A stretch of 64,000 nt of DNA, taken from contig CM043958.1 of the NCBI GenBank assembly GCA_014529385.2, positions 144,270,734 through 144,334,733 on the forward strand, written 5' to 3'. A program made the position numbers and the translations under genes. The notes beneath the pieces were generated by a model. That model saw only the letters and a program-made list of their open reading frames with translations. It had not been told where the DNA came from and made no database searches. This stretch comes from Adiantum capillus-veneris. Taxonomy: Eukaryota > Streptophyta > Polypodiopsida > Polypodiales > Pteridaceae. Positions 36,823 through 48,907 of this stretch are shown here, one piece after another. Every line of letters begins with the position of its first letter. The first letter of the stretch is position 1.

Positions 36823-37479
36823 CACGATATACGTGGTTCACCCAATGTGGGCTACGTCCACGGGAAAGCAGCCACTCAATGGCTTTAGTACTTCAAAACA
36901 AGAAGTAGTTTACAAAGGGATTATACCCTTAATGGAGCTCCCGCCTTGCTTCACTCTCACCACCTCACACTCACCTTGTTGCATCAACTTCACACTATGA
37001 AATGTGTGTAGAAATGGCCTCCTTTTATAGGCCAAAAGGGCTGCCCTCTCTTATGAGAGGCAGCCATGTGTAGCCTCCCTTGTGTGAATAAGTCCAAATC
37101 GGACCCTTCAATCCGCCCATGTGTGACCGCCCTTGAGAAGACAAGTCCCCTTTTGAATTCGGCCACCGGCCATTGAATTTGGCCACCGGCCACTGGCCAT
37201 TGACTTCCGACCACCGGCCACCGGCCAACCGACGGTTGTTTTCCAACCATTTTCCGGCTGCCATCCAGCCATAATATTCCGGCGAGGGAATAAAAAAAGT
37301 ATCGGGGGCTTCCGCCTCCGAGGCCCCTTAAGTTGCCCCTGATTTTTGGCCGTGAAAGTTTTGGTTTCCGGCGAGTGATTTTCCTTCACGCACGATGGCT
37401 TCTCCTCATAATGGGGGCCTTACAAATGTGCGCTTTTACCAGTGAAGATTACAAGGTAAATCAGGCTCCATACTTAACA
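36700..37479 (-). repeat. Copia-1 5' LTR
   Basis: 780 bp. Shorter GA tract (36789-36818) and a rearranged minisatellite (37160-37235) account for most of the difference from the 3' LTR. A TATA-like box on minus lies near 37025. Confidence 0.93.
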
Positions 37480-40400
37480 ATCTCCCACTTATGCATTGCA
37501 CCAACGTTTTCAACCATCAAGCACCAATGTTTTCGTACATCAATAATGAGAGTTTTCAACCATCATCCATTATCATTTTCAACAATCACCATTAGCATTC
37601 AGCCCTAGTGTTTGCAGATTGCGTCAAATCAGCCTAGTGCTTTTGCATGAAATTAGGCATGGAATTTTTACAGTAGATCAGTTCTAGTGTTTTTGTAACC
37701 GAATGGGACCACTAATGGTGTATCAATGTAGTGAAACAACTCACATATTTCACAACATCTGAATTATTACATGATGTAGATGATGCATTGGTGGTGTGGA
37801 TTGGGACAACAACCTTGAATAAGTAACAAGAACAACAATAATCTTACATGATGGAGTCGTACTTCCTTCTCTGATCACACCATCAAGAAACAATATTAGA
37901 CTATCGTTCTATCCATTCACAATGAGAAGTTTAACCTTCATAGTAGACTATCATACTATCCATTCACATTGAGAAGTTTAAACATTATATATCATTACAC
38001 ACACAAGAAGAGCTGATTATCTCTTTGACCTTGATATCTGTAAAGTTCTCACAACAAAAAAGGAGAAATTATTAACTTTTAAATGAGTTGAAGTGCTATA
38101 TTAGTTTATTGTGAGTCCCCACAATAAATCAAGTAATCTAGTCAAGCACTTCTTCCCATGTACCAAATCCACCTATTTCATTGTAAAAAAACTATGAGCG
38201 ATTACACAATTATGCACATTTGTCATAAGGCCTTTCAAGTTAAGCTAATCATAGTACATAAAAGTCATCCATGAGGGTGCAAGGACCAATGCATGCCTTT
38301 CTCCACCCAACTATACTCCTCTTAAAGGTAGACCTCGTGGCCTACCTTTAGGAGACCCCTTGACTTGCATGCCTAGCTGGTTGTGCCATGGCCATGCCCC
38401 CTTGGTCCTACCATTGTCCTAGAATTACTCCCCATTTGAAGGAGATTTTTAGTCCTTGAAAACATCAACACAATAACCATTAGGTTAATTGATTCAAATG
38501 ATGCTCACCAAATTTAGTACTAATATGTGGAGCTATCTGCTCATAGAAAAAGAAAACTCAATGATTCAAATGCTACTCACCAAAGTTCGTATTCATATGT
38601 GGAACTGTTTGATTTTGAAAAACTTAATTTAACGATTGCAATCGATATCTTCTTCAGAGATTGTTTCTTAGGGCCAAAAGGGACCTCTAGTTATTTCTCA
38701 TAATGGTAGTGGAGCCTACTTGAAGCGAGATGCTCAAACTAAGAAAAATTATTGCTCCTACTACGTTAGGAAGAGAATGGGATCTAGGAGCACCTCTTTA
38801 TTTGGAAATTTAAGGGATTCAAACCTTTAGTATTAAGAAAGAAATCAACTTGAAGAACAACTTTTGAATTCAAACATGCAAAGCAGTTAGTTTAATTGAA
38901 TTCAAAAAATTTCCCCAAGATGAAATTTACAATCTATCAGGTAAAACCATATCATGTAGCATATCTACAAAAAGATCTTGGCGTGTAGATTGTAGATCTA
39001 ATTTCTCCACTCAAATCAGAGATCATAGGTAGGAGTTATGGAAAGCCAAAAAATATAAAATTGTCCATCTTTTGGGGGGAACAAGTGCATCCTTAAAACA
39101 CTCTTACACCCCTCCCATTCTTGTAAATATGGCATTCACCTGTTCATGAAAATATTAATCACCTCCATAATCTTGTGGAAAATAGAGAGGCCCTCCTAGA
39201 ACCCATCCTCTTCCTGATGGCATAACTTGCTTTAGACGCTATCTCAAGCACAGTGTTTGTATAGCTAAAGTAAGACAATTCCAAGAGATCAAGAAGCAGG
39301 GTCATGGGAATCTACAAGTGCATGCCAAGGGGATAAAGAAGGTATAAATATCAAGAGCACATAGGTGGATCCAGATGTGTATGGATATTGGGGCTATTTT
39401 GGCCAAAGGGATTTGCTATGGGACTTTGCAAAGGAAATTGCTTGGAGGGTCTAAAGTGAAAAAAAGAAAGTGTAATAGGTGGCTTTCAAAGTGCTCTATA
39501 GGCTAGTCTAAATGACATGTAAATAGCAAGAGTATAGCTCTCTAGATATGGTAGTTTGAAGGCAAGTGCGGTTTGCAGATCCCCCAACGGATTGGACGGA
39601 TGCAGTGTAATGAGCAAAGAATATGTGAGATGATAGATCTAAAGTGCTCAATTTTTGGAGCATGCTGGTCTTTTTGTATTGGCAATGGGAGTTTGGATGG
39701 TCAAGATATGTGCGATTGAAGTTTTATCGAGGACCAATTTTGCACCATTTTGATCGCCTCAGTCACAAGGGTGAACGTGTAAATATTTTTGGATATTTTG
39801 ATGAATGTGCAATCAATCATGTTCTTCAATAATGTCCAAAAATTGATGATGAATATCATTGGAATTTTGTCGTGCTCAAGTGGATCTAAAACTGAGCCTT
39901 CAATTTCAATAAATGCGGTGACAAGAGCTTAAGCTCAAGAAGCTACCAGAAATAAACATGTCAAAGAGGAACACAAACTACTCAATCATACAAAAATTAA
40001 GAGCTTACAAGTGAGGACTCAAAGAAAATATTGGAAAGCTAAATGAGACAAAATGAAATTTAAATGGTATCTGATTTTCCTTTCTTTATCGGGCACTTGC
40101 AAGAACTGCATAGAGACTCTGTTCTTTAGCTCCACTGTTGAGTAGATTAAAAACCTTGATGTGAGGTTGCTGATCACTGGTGCAAATATCTTCGTTGACC
40201 AAGTATAGAATCCCGTGTAGAACGCTTCCTTGAACGCCAGCATATTGTGTGAAGGTAGAAACATGCATCTGGCATCGGATTGTGTCCATCGTAACCGAAG
40301 TAAATGGAACAACACAATCAAGTGGAGGATTGAGTCATCGTGTGGAAACTGCTACCACAATTGAAGATGTAAGAGATGAAGCGTTTGGAAATGTGGTCGA

Positions 40401-40580
40401 CAAGCACATTTCTTTGGGCTGGATGGATTCTCATAGAGCTCCATATGATGGCAAACTTCCACGTTTGCCTCTATGTCGACTTCTTTCAAACCCCACCATC
40501 CGCACGCATGATGACCATGTGGTGGATTTGCAACTCTCCATTGCAAACAAAAGCTACCAACCCTGATTTCTCATCATGAA
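37480..40580. other. Intergenic DNA with small tandem duplications
   Basis: No known domain in any frame. A roughly 45-bp duplication lies at 37895-37985 (ctatccattcacaatgagaagttta, twice) and a diverged one of about 80 bp at 38485-38620 (gattcaaatgatgctcacca / gattcaaatgctactcacca). The 105-codon plus-strand frame at 40249-40566 has no recognisable motif and adjoins the chromovirus LTR. Confidence 0.55.
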
Positions 40581-40589
40581 AATATCATG

Positions 40590-40911
40590 AGAAGTTAAGC
40601 ACCTCGAGCTGGGTCGGGTTCCCGCACCTCAAGCTCAGCCCTAGCTTACCTAAGGTCAAAGGCCTTTTACACACATTATTGGAGGTCTTCAATGAAGCTA
40701 ACCCTAAGGTCTTATGCTCCATTTTTTAGCCTTGCTCTTTGATAGACCATCCCTCATTTGGGCCCCTTTACCATTGGCCCCGTGTTGAGATAGATCTATA
40801 AGCCCATGTATCTTAACGCTTGTTCCCGTTTATTCTCCCACATTAAGTGATCAATTTAATATGAGAAAATCATTTGGGTTGGTTAGATATTAGATATTAG
40901 ATTTTATGACA
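40590..40911 (-). repeat. Chromovirus 3' LTR, recognisable part
   Basis: Starts TGTCATAAAATCTAATATC at 40911 on minus and aligns with 7755-8090. The distal end could not be set. Confidence 0.75.
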
Positions 40912-41270
40912 TTACCTCTCTCTTGAAATCATAGTCGTCCTCGACTATGAGGTAGAAGAGATAAAGCCTTAGTCATTAGTCAATTTTACTTAGCGGGTAG
41001 AGGATCCCTTTTTACCCTATGACATATTTCCAAGATGGATGACTAATCCATTTGGTGCTTGGGAGACATAGCTGCCGCAAACATGTCTGCTCTTTAGTCC
41101 ATTTCCTTCTCCCAAAGTAGAGTGACAAATTCTACTTGGTGTTTGAGAGACGTCGTCATCACAAACATGATTCTAAGCATGCATACTAGTTAAATTTGTG
41201 CACAATTAAAAAGAGGATTAGTCTTATAAGACAGAAACATGAGTCATTTAAAAGAAATTTGTACATTTTC

Positions 41271-42746
41271 TTACTCTAATGCAACATTGTAAGCATTGAC
41301 AGGGTTCATACTATCCTTAAGCTGTATTCCGTGCATCCATCTAGCATCTTCAAAAGGATAATTTTTGAACTTAATAAGATATTGTCGGATAATCTTACCA
41401 TGTCGTAGTACCTTGTCTTCATGCCGAAGGACAGCTTCGGGTTGTAGCACCTCTTCTTGGTCTTCAACTTCGGGAGGGTCTTCAATAATCGGTTCAGTTG
41501 GTGGCTCTCCTTTGTAGGGCTTAAGTAGGCTTACATGAATGGCATTGTGCATGAGCCAATGGTTGGGCAACTTGAGTTGATAAGCTGTCTCATTGATGGG
41601 CTTCAAGATTTGGAAAGGACCATAGTATCTTTTTGCTAGTTTAGCATAATACTTTTGATGGCCCGTAGGATTTTTGCCCGTCGTTTGCCTTAATTGAGCC
41701 TTAGGAAACTTGAGTAAGACCCAATCATTTTCTTTGAATATTAAGGCTCTTCTGTGCTTATCAGCAGCAGCTTTTTGCCTTTGTTGAGAGATGGATATAG
41801 CCTCCTTAATCTTTTGTTGTAGGTCACGGCTATACTCATCGGCGGCGAAGATCTTCCCATGTACTTTGAGTAGCAAGGGACTTTTAGGTCTTCCCTCAAT
41901 GATCCCAAAAGGTGCTTTTCCCGTAGAAGTATGTATAGTATTATTGTAGGCATACTCTACAAGAGGTAAGTACTTTTCCCATTGTGAGCGTTGATCTACT
42001 TTGGTAACATAAGTCTTGAGTAGATCGAGTATCGTATGATTGGCTATCTCACTTTGGCCATCCGTTTGTGGGTGATAGGCCGAAGAGAAATTCAATCTTG
42101 TTCCTAGATTTTCAAAGAGACCTTTCCAGAAATTACTGGTCATTCTAGGATCTCTATCTGACATGATGGATGTGGGTAATCCATGGTGCTTGAAAATCTG
42201 AGATATGAAGAGAGTTGACATTTGATGTGCCTTAATAGTCTTTTTGACAGGAATAAAATGTGCTTGCTTGCTAAACCTGTCAACTATTGTCCATATTGCT
42301 GTAGTCCCATGGATAGACTTGGGTAATCCAAAGATGAAATCCATGGATATACTCTCCCATGGTGAATTTGGGATAGGCAATGGCTGGAGTAATCCAGGTT
42401 GCTTCCCTCTATCATACTTGGTCTTTTGGCATACTACACATTTTGAAACATACTCTTGTATGTCCACTTTCATGGTAGGCCAATAGAAGTACGTCTCTAC
42501 TCCTCGGAGAGTAGGTTGAATACCTCTATGCCCCCAATATGGAGGAGCATGGGATTCATACATAACTTTCTCACGAAGGGAATGGGTAACACATAGCCTA
42601 TTTCCATGGAGAAGATAACCATCCTGCAAGGTGAATGGTTCCTCTTTCTTCCCCAAAGCAAGGGCTGACATTATGTCTCTAAAGTCAGGGTCAATAGCAT
42701 ACTCATCTATCATAGAGGATAGATCATTGTGAGTAGCTATAGACAC
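41271..42746 (-). pseudogene. Chromovirus integrase with chromodomain
   Basis: A 491-residue open frame. Residues about 70-115 hold the HHCC zinc region (HAPPYWGHRG, then CVVCQKTK). The catalytic core carries DFIFGLP, SDRDPRMTS and SEIANHTILDLLKTY, giving D, D and E, although the usual QSE(R/V)xN is altered. Residues 330-400 form the Ty3 integrase C-terminal module (GPFQILKPINETAYQLKLP). The last 60 residues read as a chromodomain (ILxxR-like VLRHGKIIRQYLIKFKNYPF then EDARWM), which in chromoviruses targets integration to marked chromatin. The frame opens through a shift near 42740 from RNase H, so it is not expressed as part of Pol here. Confidence 0.92.
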
Positions 42747-43790
42747 CTATTAACTTTGGGTCGTCGTGAAAGTGCATCGGCCACTTGATTGTGCTTACCA
42801 GCTATGTGAGCAATATGGAAATTAAATTGCGAAAGAAAATTTGCCCACCTCATTTGTTTGTCGGAAAGCTTGGTTTGCGTCATGAAATATTTGAGACTTT
42901 GGTGGTCGGTTTGTAGGATAAATGGAGTCCCCAATAGGTAGTGCTTCCATGTGTCTAGGGCATGTAGAACAGCTAAAAGCTCTTTCTCATAAATGCCCAA
43001 GACTCGTTCATCAATATTGAGCCTTCGGCTCTCATATGCTATGGCATGCCCTTCTTGAAGCAAAACTGCTCCAAGGCAATCACCACAAGCATCACATTGG
43101 ACCTCAAATGGCTTTGAGAGATCCGGAAGCACGAGGACTGGTTGGGAAGTAAGCTTCTCTTTGAGCTTTTCAAAAGCATTTTTCTCCTTAGAAGTCCATA
43201 CAAACTTAACGTTCTTCTTAGTTAAGTCGTGTAGTGGTCCTGCTACTTGAAAGAATTTTGCTATGAAGCGTCTATAGTATGCGCACATACCAACAAAGCT
43301 TCTTAGCTCATGTAGATTTCTTGGGTTAGGCCATGCTTTTATTACCTCTAACTTTGATGGATCCATTTGGATACCATCTTTAGAGATAATATGACCTAGG
43401 TATTGAATCTCTTGAAGGAAGAATTCACTTTTCTTTTGGTTGAGAAAAAGCTTTTTCTCCCTCAATGCTTGAAAAATCACTTGGAGATGTTGCTTATGTT
43501 CCTCCAAAGACTTGGAGTAGATGATGATATCATCAAAGAACACTCCAGTGAATTTGCGGTATGGTCTAAAATTTTTCTCCATCAAACGATTGAACGTAGC
43601 TCGTGCATTAGTCAAGCCAAATGCATGACTAGATATTCATAAAGACCAAACGTTGTGCGAAACGCGGTCTTTAAGATATCTTCATCCACTATCCTTATTT
43701 GATGATAGCCACTCTTTAGGTCAATCCTACTGAAGTAGGTCGAGCCTTGTAGCTTATCAAACAGATCTTCTACCCGAGGTACGGGAAATC
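42737..43790 (-). pseudogene. Chromovirus reverse transcriptase and RNase H
   Basis: 42737-43615 is open. It begins at the RT palm (FFDDIIIYS as the polymerase aspartate box, Phe replacing the usual Val or Leu), continues through LGHIISKDGIQMDPSK and the connection region, then RNase H with CDACGDCLGAVL, YEKELLAVLHAL, LQTDHQSLKYF and VADALSRRP. The N-terminal half of RT, at 43615-43790, is in another frame (SGYHQI region). The parallel stretch at 5.9-7.2 kb confirms homology. Confidence 0.92.
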
Positions 43791-45335
43791 TGTTTTTGAT
43801 AGTTTAGTGATATGGTTTAGTGCTCGATAGTCCACACACATACGGTATGTACCATCTTTCTTTTGCACTAAAAGGACTGGAGAACAACAGGGAGAGGAAC
43901 TAGGCCTCACCATCCCTTTGTCTACCAGCTCTTGTACTTGCCTCATGATCTCCTCTTGTTGAGCTTGTGAGACTCGATAAGGAGGCTTGTCAGGTGGTGA
44001 GCTTCCAAGAAGGAGCTCAATGCGATGGTCATCATCCCCTCGTTTTGGAGGTAAGTCCATAGGGATATCATCGATGAACACATCTTGGAATCCTTTTAGA
44101 AAATTAGACAAGTCTAACTCTTCTTGATTCCTACCATTTACATTTGATGAAACATTTGTATCTTTTAGAGACTCTTTGACAAAAATCATGTACGCAGAAA
44201 CTGAGCTCTTCATTGACTTATCAAAAGCAAGAGGATTTACAAGTTGAATAGTGTGACCACGCTCACTAGCATCTATATACATGTTCTTTCCCCTGTAGGT
44301 GTAGTAGATTCTCCTTTCAGGGAACTTCATGTTGGCAGCTATGCGATCAAACCATGGTGCCCCTAGAATAACATCCTCATGTTGGAGAGGAGAGATGAAG
44401 AAGTCTTCTTTGTCAACATAGCTTTGGACATGAAGCCTCAACTTCCCAATCAAGGGAGTAACGGAGTCTTGTTGTCCCTTGAAAGCTGCATCAACCACTA
44501 CTATATCTCCCATCTCAAAAGCTTGAATGCCCAACTTGGTGTCCAACTCCATTGATATGAAGTTAAGAGTAGAGCCAGGGTCAAACAAGATGAAGGAATC
44601 ATGCTCTCTTACCTTTCCCCAAGCATAGGAAAGTGATGATCCTTTGCAATGAGAATCCTCTTTTGGAGCTTCAATGGTGGAAGCCCTAGGAGTCTCATTG
44701 CAAGTATTCTTCTTGGGGCAAGAACGATAGCCATGTCCTTGCTCCCCACACGTGAAACACTCATGGTCCTTGCGAAAAGCTTCAAGCTCTTCAGGAGAGA
44801 GTTTGTTTTTACCTTTGTAAACTCCCTTCTCCTTGGACTGATTGTTGTTGTTGTTGGAATTGACTTGGGGAGTATTTTGAACATTGGTTTTCCCCTTTGC
44901 ATCATTTTTGATTTTGTTTTCCATGGGCTTGACATTATGTCTAGCCCCTTGATGGAAATTGATGCGTGAAGCAACCATGGTGTGATGGATTACTTCGATA
45001 ATAGTACCAGGCTGTTGAGAGTTGATGTATTCGGCCATCTCTTCAAGTAATCCCACACAGAATTGTTGTCTTTGCTCGGCAAAGTCTATCTTTTGAAAGA
45101 CAGTAGCCTTGAGATGTAAATCCCAAAACATGTCTACATATTTGTGGATAGACTCATGGGAGAAGAGCTTCAAGCTGCGCCATTCGGTAAGGACTTTGTC
45201 CTTTGCATCGCTTGCAAGGAATTGCTTCATGATGGAAACTCATAGAGTTTTCCATGTCTTTGGGGCTTCACCATTTCCACGAAGGCTAGCTTGAAAACCA
45301 ACCCAAGCCACAAATTGCAAGAAAAAGTAAAAAAG
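43770..45335 (-). pseudogene. Chromovirus Gag, protease and start of RT
   Basis: The frame from 45230 reads the Gag matrix/capsid-like domain (EWRSLKLFSHESIHKYVDMF), one zinc knuckle CFTCGEQGHGYRSC (about 44750), and a protease-like domain whose active site is FDPGSTLNFIS, with Pro in place of Ser/Thr in the usual D-S/T-G. It then runs into RT (KPPYRVS to CVDYRALNHIT) and shifts near 43790. A TGA at about 45240 and truncation at about 45340 remove the Gag N-terminus. Confidence 0.88.
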
Positions 45336-45340
45336 AAGAA

Positions 45341-45749
45341 GATTTATCTTCTGCGCGCACTGAAGATAAATCTCACACCAAGGAAGTAGTTGACATTAGG
45401 GTTGTCTTTGGCAGGCCATAAGGACACCATTTATGAGTTCAAAGTTGAAATTGAGCCTACCTATGAGTGTAGATATCTTAAGCTCGCCTAAGATATCCTG
45501 AACAAAACTCACATCTTTTTTGCACAAGGAGTCTATTGAGGGATAAAGAAAGGAAATTTTGTATCTTTTTGACTCCTTAATGACCAAATTGATGTTAAAT
45601 TGTGGAATCACATACGGTTTTGAGTGCTGGTGTGCAGGGACTCATGGCTTGGTGATGAACTGAGAGAAAAAGCAAAAGCATTTTGATTGCAATCAAGGCC
45701 ACATTTGCAGGTTTGAAGTATCAATTCAATCGAGTGAATAAGTCCATAT
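45341..45749. other. Junction between chromovirus and Ty3 gag
   Basis: Contains a minus frame (45396-45611) without recognised motif. Includes a 12-bp inverted repeat agatttatcttc/gaagataaatct near 45340-45370. The plus-strand gag begins at 45750. Confidence 0.5.
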
Positions 45750-47881
45750 ATGAACCTAAGATCTAGTAGAGTTTTGGGAAACTCGATTGACATAGGAGAG
45801 AATAGGAGTAGAGCGTCCACAAAGGAGATTGTAAACCAAGGGAGACCATTAGAAACTATTGCAGAAGAAGTGTCAGACACTTACTCCAATTCAAGCTCAG
45901 ACATGTCTTCCTTTTCAACTCAATCAGGAACAAGGACCTCACTCAAATCCAAGCATATCTTGACTTTCTTCAAGACCAACAAATACAAAGCCCAGATTTA
46001 CTTAGACCCAAATGAGGAGTTTGCAGTGCGGATAGACAACCATACCATCGATTTTGAAGAGGAGGTGAGAACAAACAAACAGTATGACTTGTATGTAGAC
46101 AAAAATAAAGTACAATATCATAAGATACAAGACCGTCTGATTCAGTGGATAAATGGGGATTAGAGGTCGATACTCTAATACCTGATAAGGTTGTAAAAGA
46201 GGAACCTCCAATGTTAGAATTAGAAGGGTATGAGTTAACAGATGCTAAACCATTAAAATGCATCCCCATTGACAACACAAGACTTGGAGTTTACTGCTGG
46301 GAAGAAAACAATATTAAGGATTTGGTATGGACCACCCATGCCAAATTAGGACAACTAACTCCCTTGAAAATTGTGTACATCTTCAAGATCGGGGAAAAAG
46401 GGCTAGTAGAACTCCCCACTCATCTCTTTAGAGGTTGTTACAACAATAACCTTGTTATGATGACCCCAAAAGAGATTGAACAAGCCAAGTACCAGGGAAA
46501 CTCAATCCGTGAAGTAATTATAGGAACCACACAGGAAATTGATTGGGATGTGGATCCAAATGCTAGATCTTATGATAGCATGGCCAACCAACGAGGAAGC
46601 ACAACAAGGGGTAGTCACCTCAATGGTACCAATAGGGAAAGAAAGGTTGAAACCACCTATAACAGGGGAGGAATGAGTGACACAAGGACGAGAAGGGGTC
46701 CACATGAGTCACACTTACCAAACAGCTGGTTTGAGGGATTAATGGGAGAGACACCGGTTAGAAGGGAAAGAGCAGGTGCAGAACACAATCGTAGCGTCAG
46801 ACCGGCAGATTTCCAAAAGTGGGTCAAAAAATACAATGGATCGGGGTATCCTTATGACCATTTGGCCAACTTCAGACAGGTTTTGAGAGCAGAGCGCATA
46901 ACCAACTTCCATATGCAATTTGAGGGGTTCGCATTGATCTTGTAAGGCAAAGCTTTGACTTGGTTTCAAACCATACGGCTTGGATCAATAACCGACTTGC
47001 CAACCTTGGCAATGAGATTTGTTGCTACTTGTTCCAAAAAATGGGGATAAAGCACAGTACATTGACACAAATCTATGGTTTCATGAAGAAACAGGGAGAG
47101 ACTGTAAGGAACAGTGCGATTTGAATGAGGAAATATATACACAGATGTTCGGAGTTGGAAACTCCAACCGAGGAAAGACTCGACTCATTATTTTTGGAAG
47201 GACTATTAAACAAGGAATTACATGCTATCTTGTACATGAAAAAACATGTACTTGGGAAGCATGTAGTCTAGACATGATTGACTTGAGCAATAATTGCAAG
47301 ATATATAATGAGGAAAGTAAAACTAAAGATGTAAAAATCCAACGAACAACAATCACTGTGCCAACACAAGTCGGACCAGTTGTTGCAACGTCTCCCAGTT
47401 CTATAGAGGACATGTTAAAGTGAATGAATGATATGATGATCAACATGCAAAGGATGTCATTGAGGGGCCCAATGTAAGGACCAAATCAAGGACAACCACA
47501 AAGGCAATTAAAATGGTGCACCATTGAAGGGAAATTGACAAATCATGAGACAAATGAGTGTTACTACAAGCTTAAATACAATGGGAATGTTCACTACGTG
47601 CCAATGAGGCCACGAGGACAACACATGTATCGCTACCCAACAAATGTGGCACCCATGCAGATATTGCCAATGAATATAGAGTGACCACAACTAGTATTAG
47701 GCCAGCAACCACCACTCCCTGGGAATAATCTTGTACTGGTCGAGTATATGCTACCCGAGGGATAGTTGGGATGAGCAAGCTCTAGTACCTTTTACTCCAT
47801 ACCTCTCTAACAATGGGAATAGAAGAAGAGTGGTATAGCCAACAACCTACTCCAGTTCCTATAGAGATGATGTTTCAAGCA
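45750..47881 (+). pseudogene. Ty3 Gag, N-terminal and capsid part
   Basis: Starts ATG (MNLRSSRVLGNS). Three open pieces: 45750-46163, 46145-46945 and 47019-47423, with frame shifts near 46150 and 47000. The middle piece contains the capsid block KWVKKYNGSGYPYDHLANF followed by FEGFALIL, a stop, and GKALTWFQT, which is the retrotransposon Gag (capsid) family pattern. 47423-47881 continues in broken frames. LTR-B interrupts it at 47882. The missing zinc-knuckle part matches the type found right after LTR-A at 16777, and the left and right reading frames would be continuous if the LTRs and one 5-bp target copy were absent. Confidence 0.85.
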
Positions 47882-48882
47882 TGTTAGCAGCAAGCTAACA
47901 TGGATACCATTTTTCAGAGTTCTCATTGTAAAACACTTATTATTTTGATAAATCGGGAATATTGTAACTTCTATTTTCTTGGATTTAACTCTGTAATTAA
48001 TGAGCCGGGGCTACAAGCTTCCGGATTGTATCAACCTGGCATTAACCATCTTTGGTAGAACTCCCAGATTATTAGTTTTGACCACCGAAAACCTTGGCTA
48101 AGGTATAAAAGCTAATTTTTGTAAGTTATTATTAAGTTTTGGAGAATGAAATACACAATGTGAGCTAACAACGCTCACTCCTCTCCTTCTCGCACTTACT
48201 ACTCTCTCCTCGGTTGTCACATTGCAGTCGCGTTTGTTGCATTGCAACCGCATGTAAGAGCTCTACGCATTGACGTAAACACATCACAGTATTTTGTAGG
48301 TTTTGGCGTCGTTGACCCGCGGCCTATTTTCATCATAACTAGGAATTTACACTTTCAAATCAAAACTAAGCATAGGCGGGGTATTGGGGCATCATTGCTA
48401 AACATTTAGATGTATTCTGGGTTGAAAATGGCTAAGTCAAAAATCCACTGCTGTTAATAATTGTGATTTTGGAACTTGACCTAAAGTGGGGTTTGAGACC
48501 ATAAGCATGCGTGCTTTGGTCTTATAAACATGTCCTAGAAGTTTTGTTACGTTTGGATGTCATCTGATGTTGTAACGGATATGATTTGTTTACCGATGAG
48601 CGATTGAATTTTGGTGATTTCAGTCACTTGAGTTAGATGTCAGCTAATGCTGTAACGGATGTGATTTGTTTGTCGATGAGCGATTGGCTTTTGGTGATTT
48701 CAGTCACTTGAGTGTAGCTTGAGTTAGATGCAAGTTGTTAGTTGTTTTTCGAGAGATTGGCAACCTCTTGTAGCCTCTATGCCCTAGTCGACTCAGCTTC
48801 ATCCCATGGATTGACAATTTAATCGTGGTTCTCGCTAATACTGCAATAAGATAGGATGGTGAGGTTAGACATGCGTCCCACA
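47882..48882 (+). repeat. Ty3 5' LTR (LTR-B)
   Basis: TG...CA-bounded, 1001 bp, homologous to LTR-A (922 bp). The 79-bp excess is an internal tandem duplication (48556-48710) of a segment that occurs once at 16529-16608 in LTR-A. TATAAAA lies at 48104-48110. The tRNA primer-binding site follows two bases later, so this is a 5' LTR. It is inserted in the gag at 45750-47881. Confidence 0.9.
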
Positions 48883-48884
48883 TT

Positions 48885-48907
48885 TGGCGCCGTTGAGACG
48901 GGGATCG
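48885..48907 (+). other. Ty3 primer-binding site (tRNA-Asp type)
   Basis: Reads TGGCGCCGTTG, then agac, then GGGGATCG. This fits the plant tRNA-Asp site TGGCGCCGTTGCCGGGGATC with a small internal change. Such sites start minus-strand cDNA synthesis in Athila/Tat-type Ty3 elements. Confidence 0.85.

Larger units (their letters stand above)
31909..37479 (-). mobile_element. Ty1/copia retrotransposon with two LTRs (Copia-1)
   Basis: The 5' LTR (36700-37479, 780 bp) and 3' LTR (31909-32708, 800 bp) share TGTTA...TAACA ends and are nearly identical where compared, differing mainly in the GA tract and the GGCC-rich minisatellite. The element lies on minus. A tRNA-iMet primer-binding site (36684-36695) and a polypurine tract (32709-32719) flank the internal part. 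CATTG precedes the element at 31904-31908 and reappears at 37494-37498, a likely target duplication, but 14 extra bases separate it from the 5' LTR. High LTR similarity implies fairly recent insertion, yet the coding region already has several frameshifts. Confidence 0.93.
40590..45340 (-). mobile_element. Ty3 chromovirus, 5'-truncated copy
   Basis: A minus-strand element with 3' LTR (40590-40911, inner part), polypurine tract (40912-40926, ttcaagagagaggta on minus), chromodomain/integrase, RNase H, RT, protease and most of Gag. The 5' LTR and Gag N-terminus are missing; homology stops near 45340. It is the better preserved relative of the plus fragment at 5.9-8.1 kb and shares its LTR start TGTCATAAAAT. 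Frames break near 43770-43620 and 42740. Confidence 0.92.

Noticed and set aside
40249-40566. A 105-codon plus-strand frame beside the chromovirus LTR
   Set aside because: No motif, overlapped by equally long frames on the other strand; likely chance or LTR-derived.
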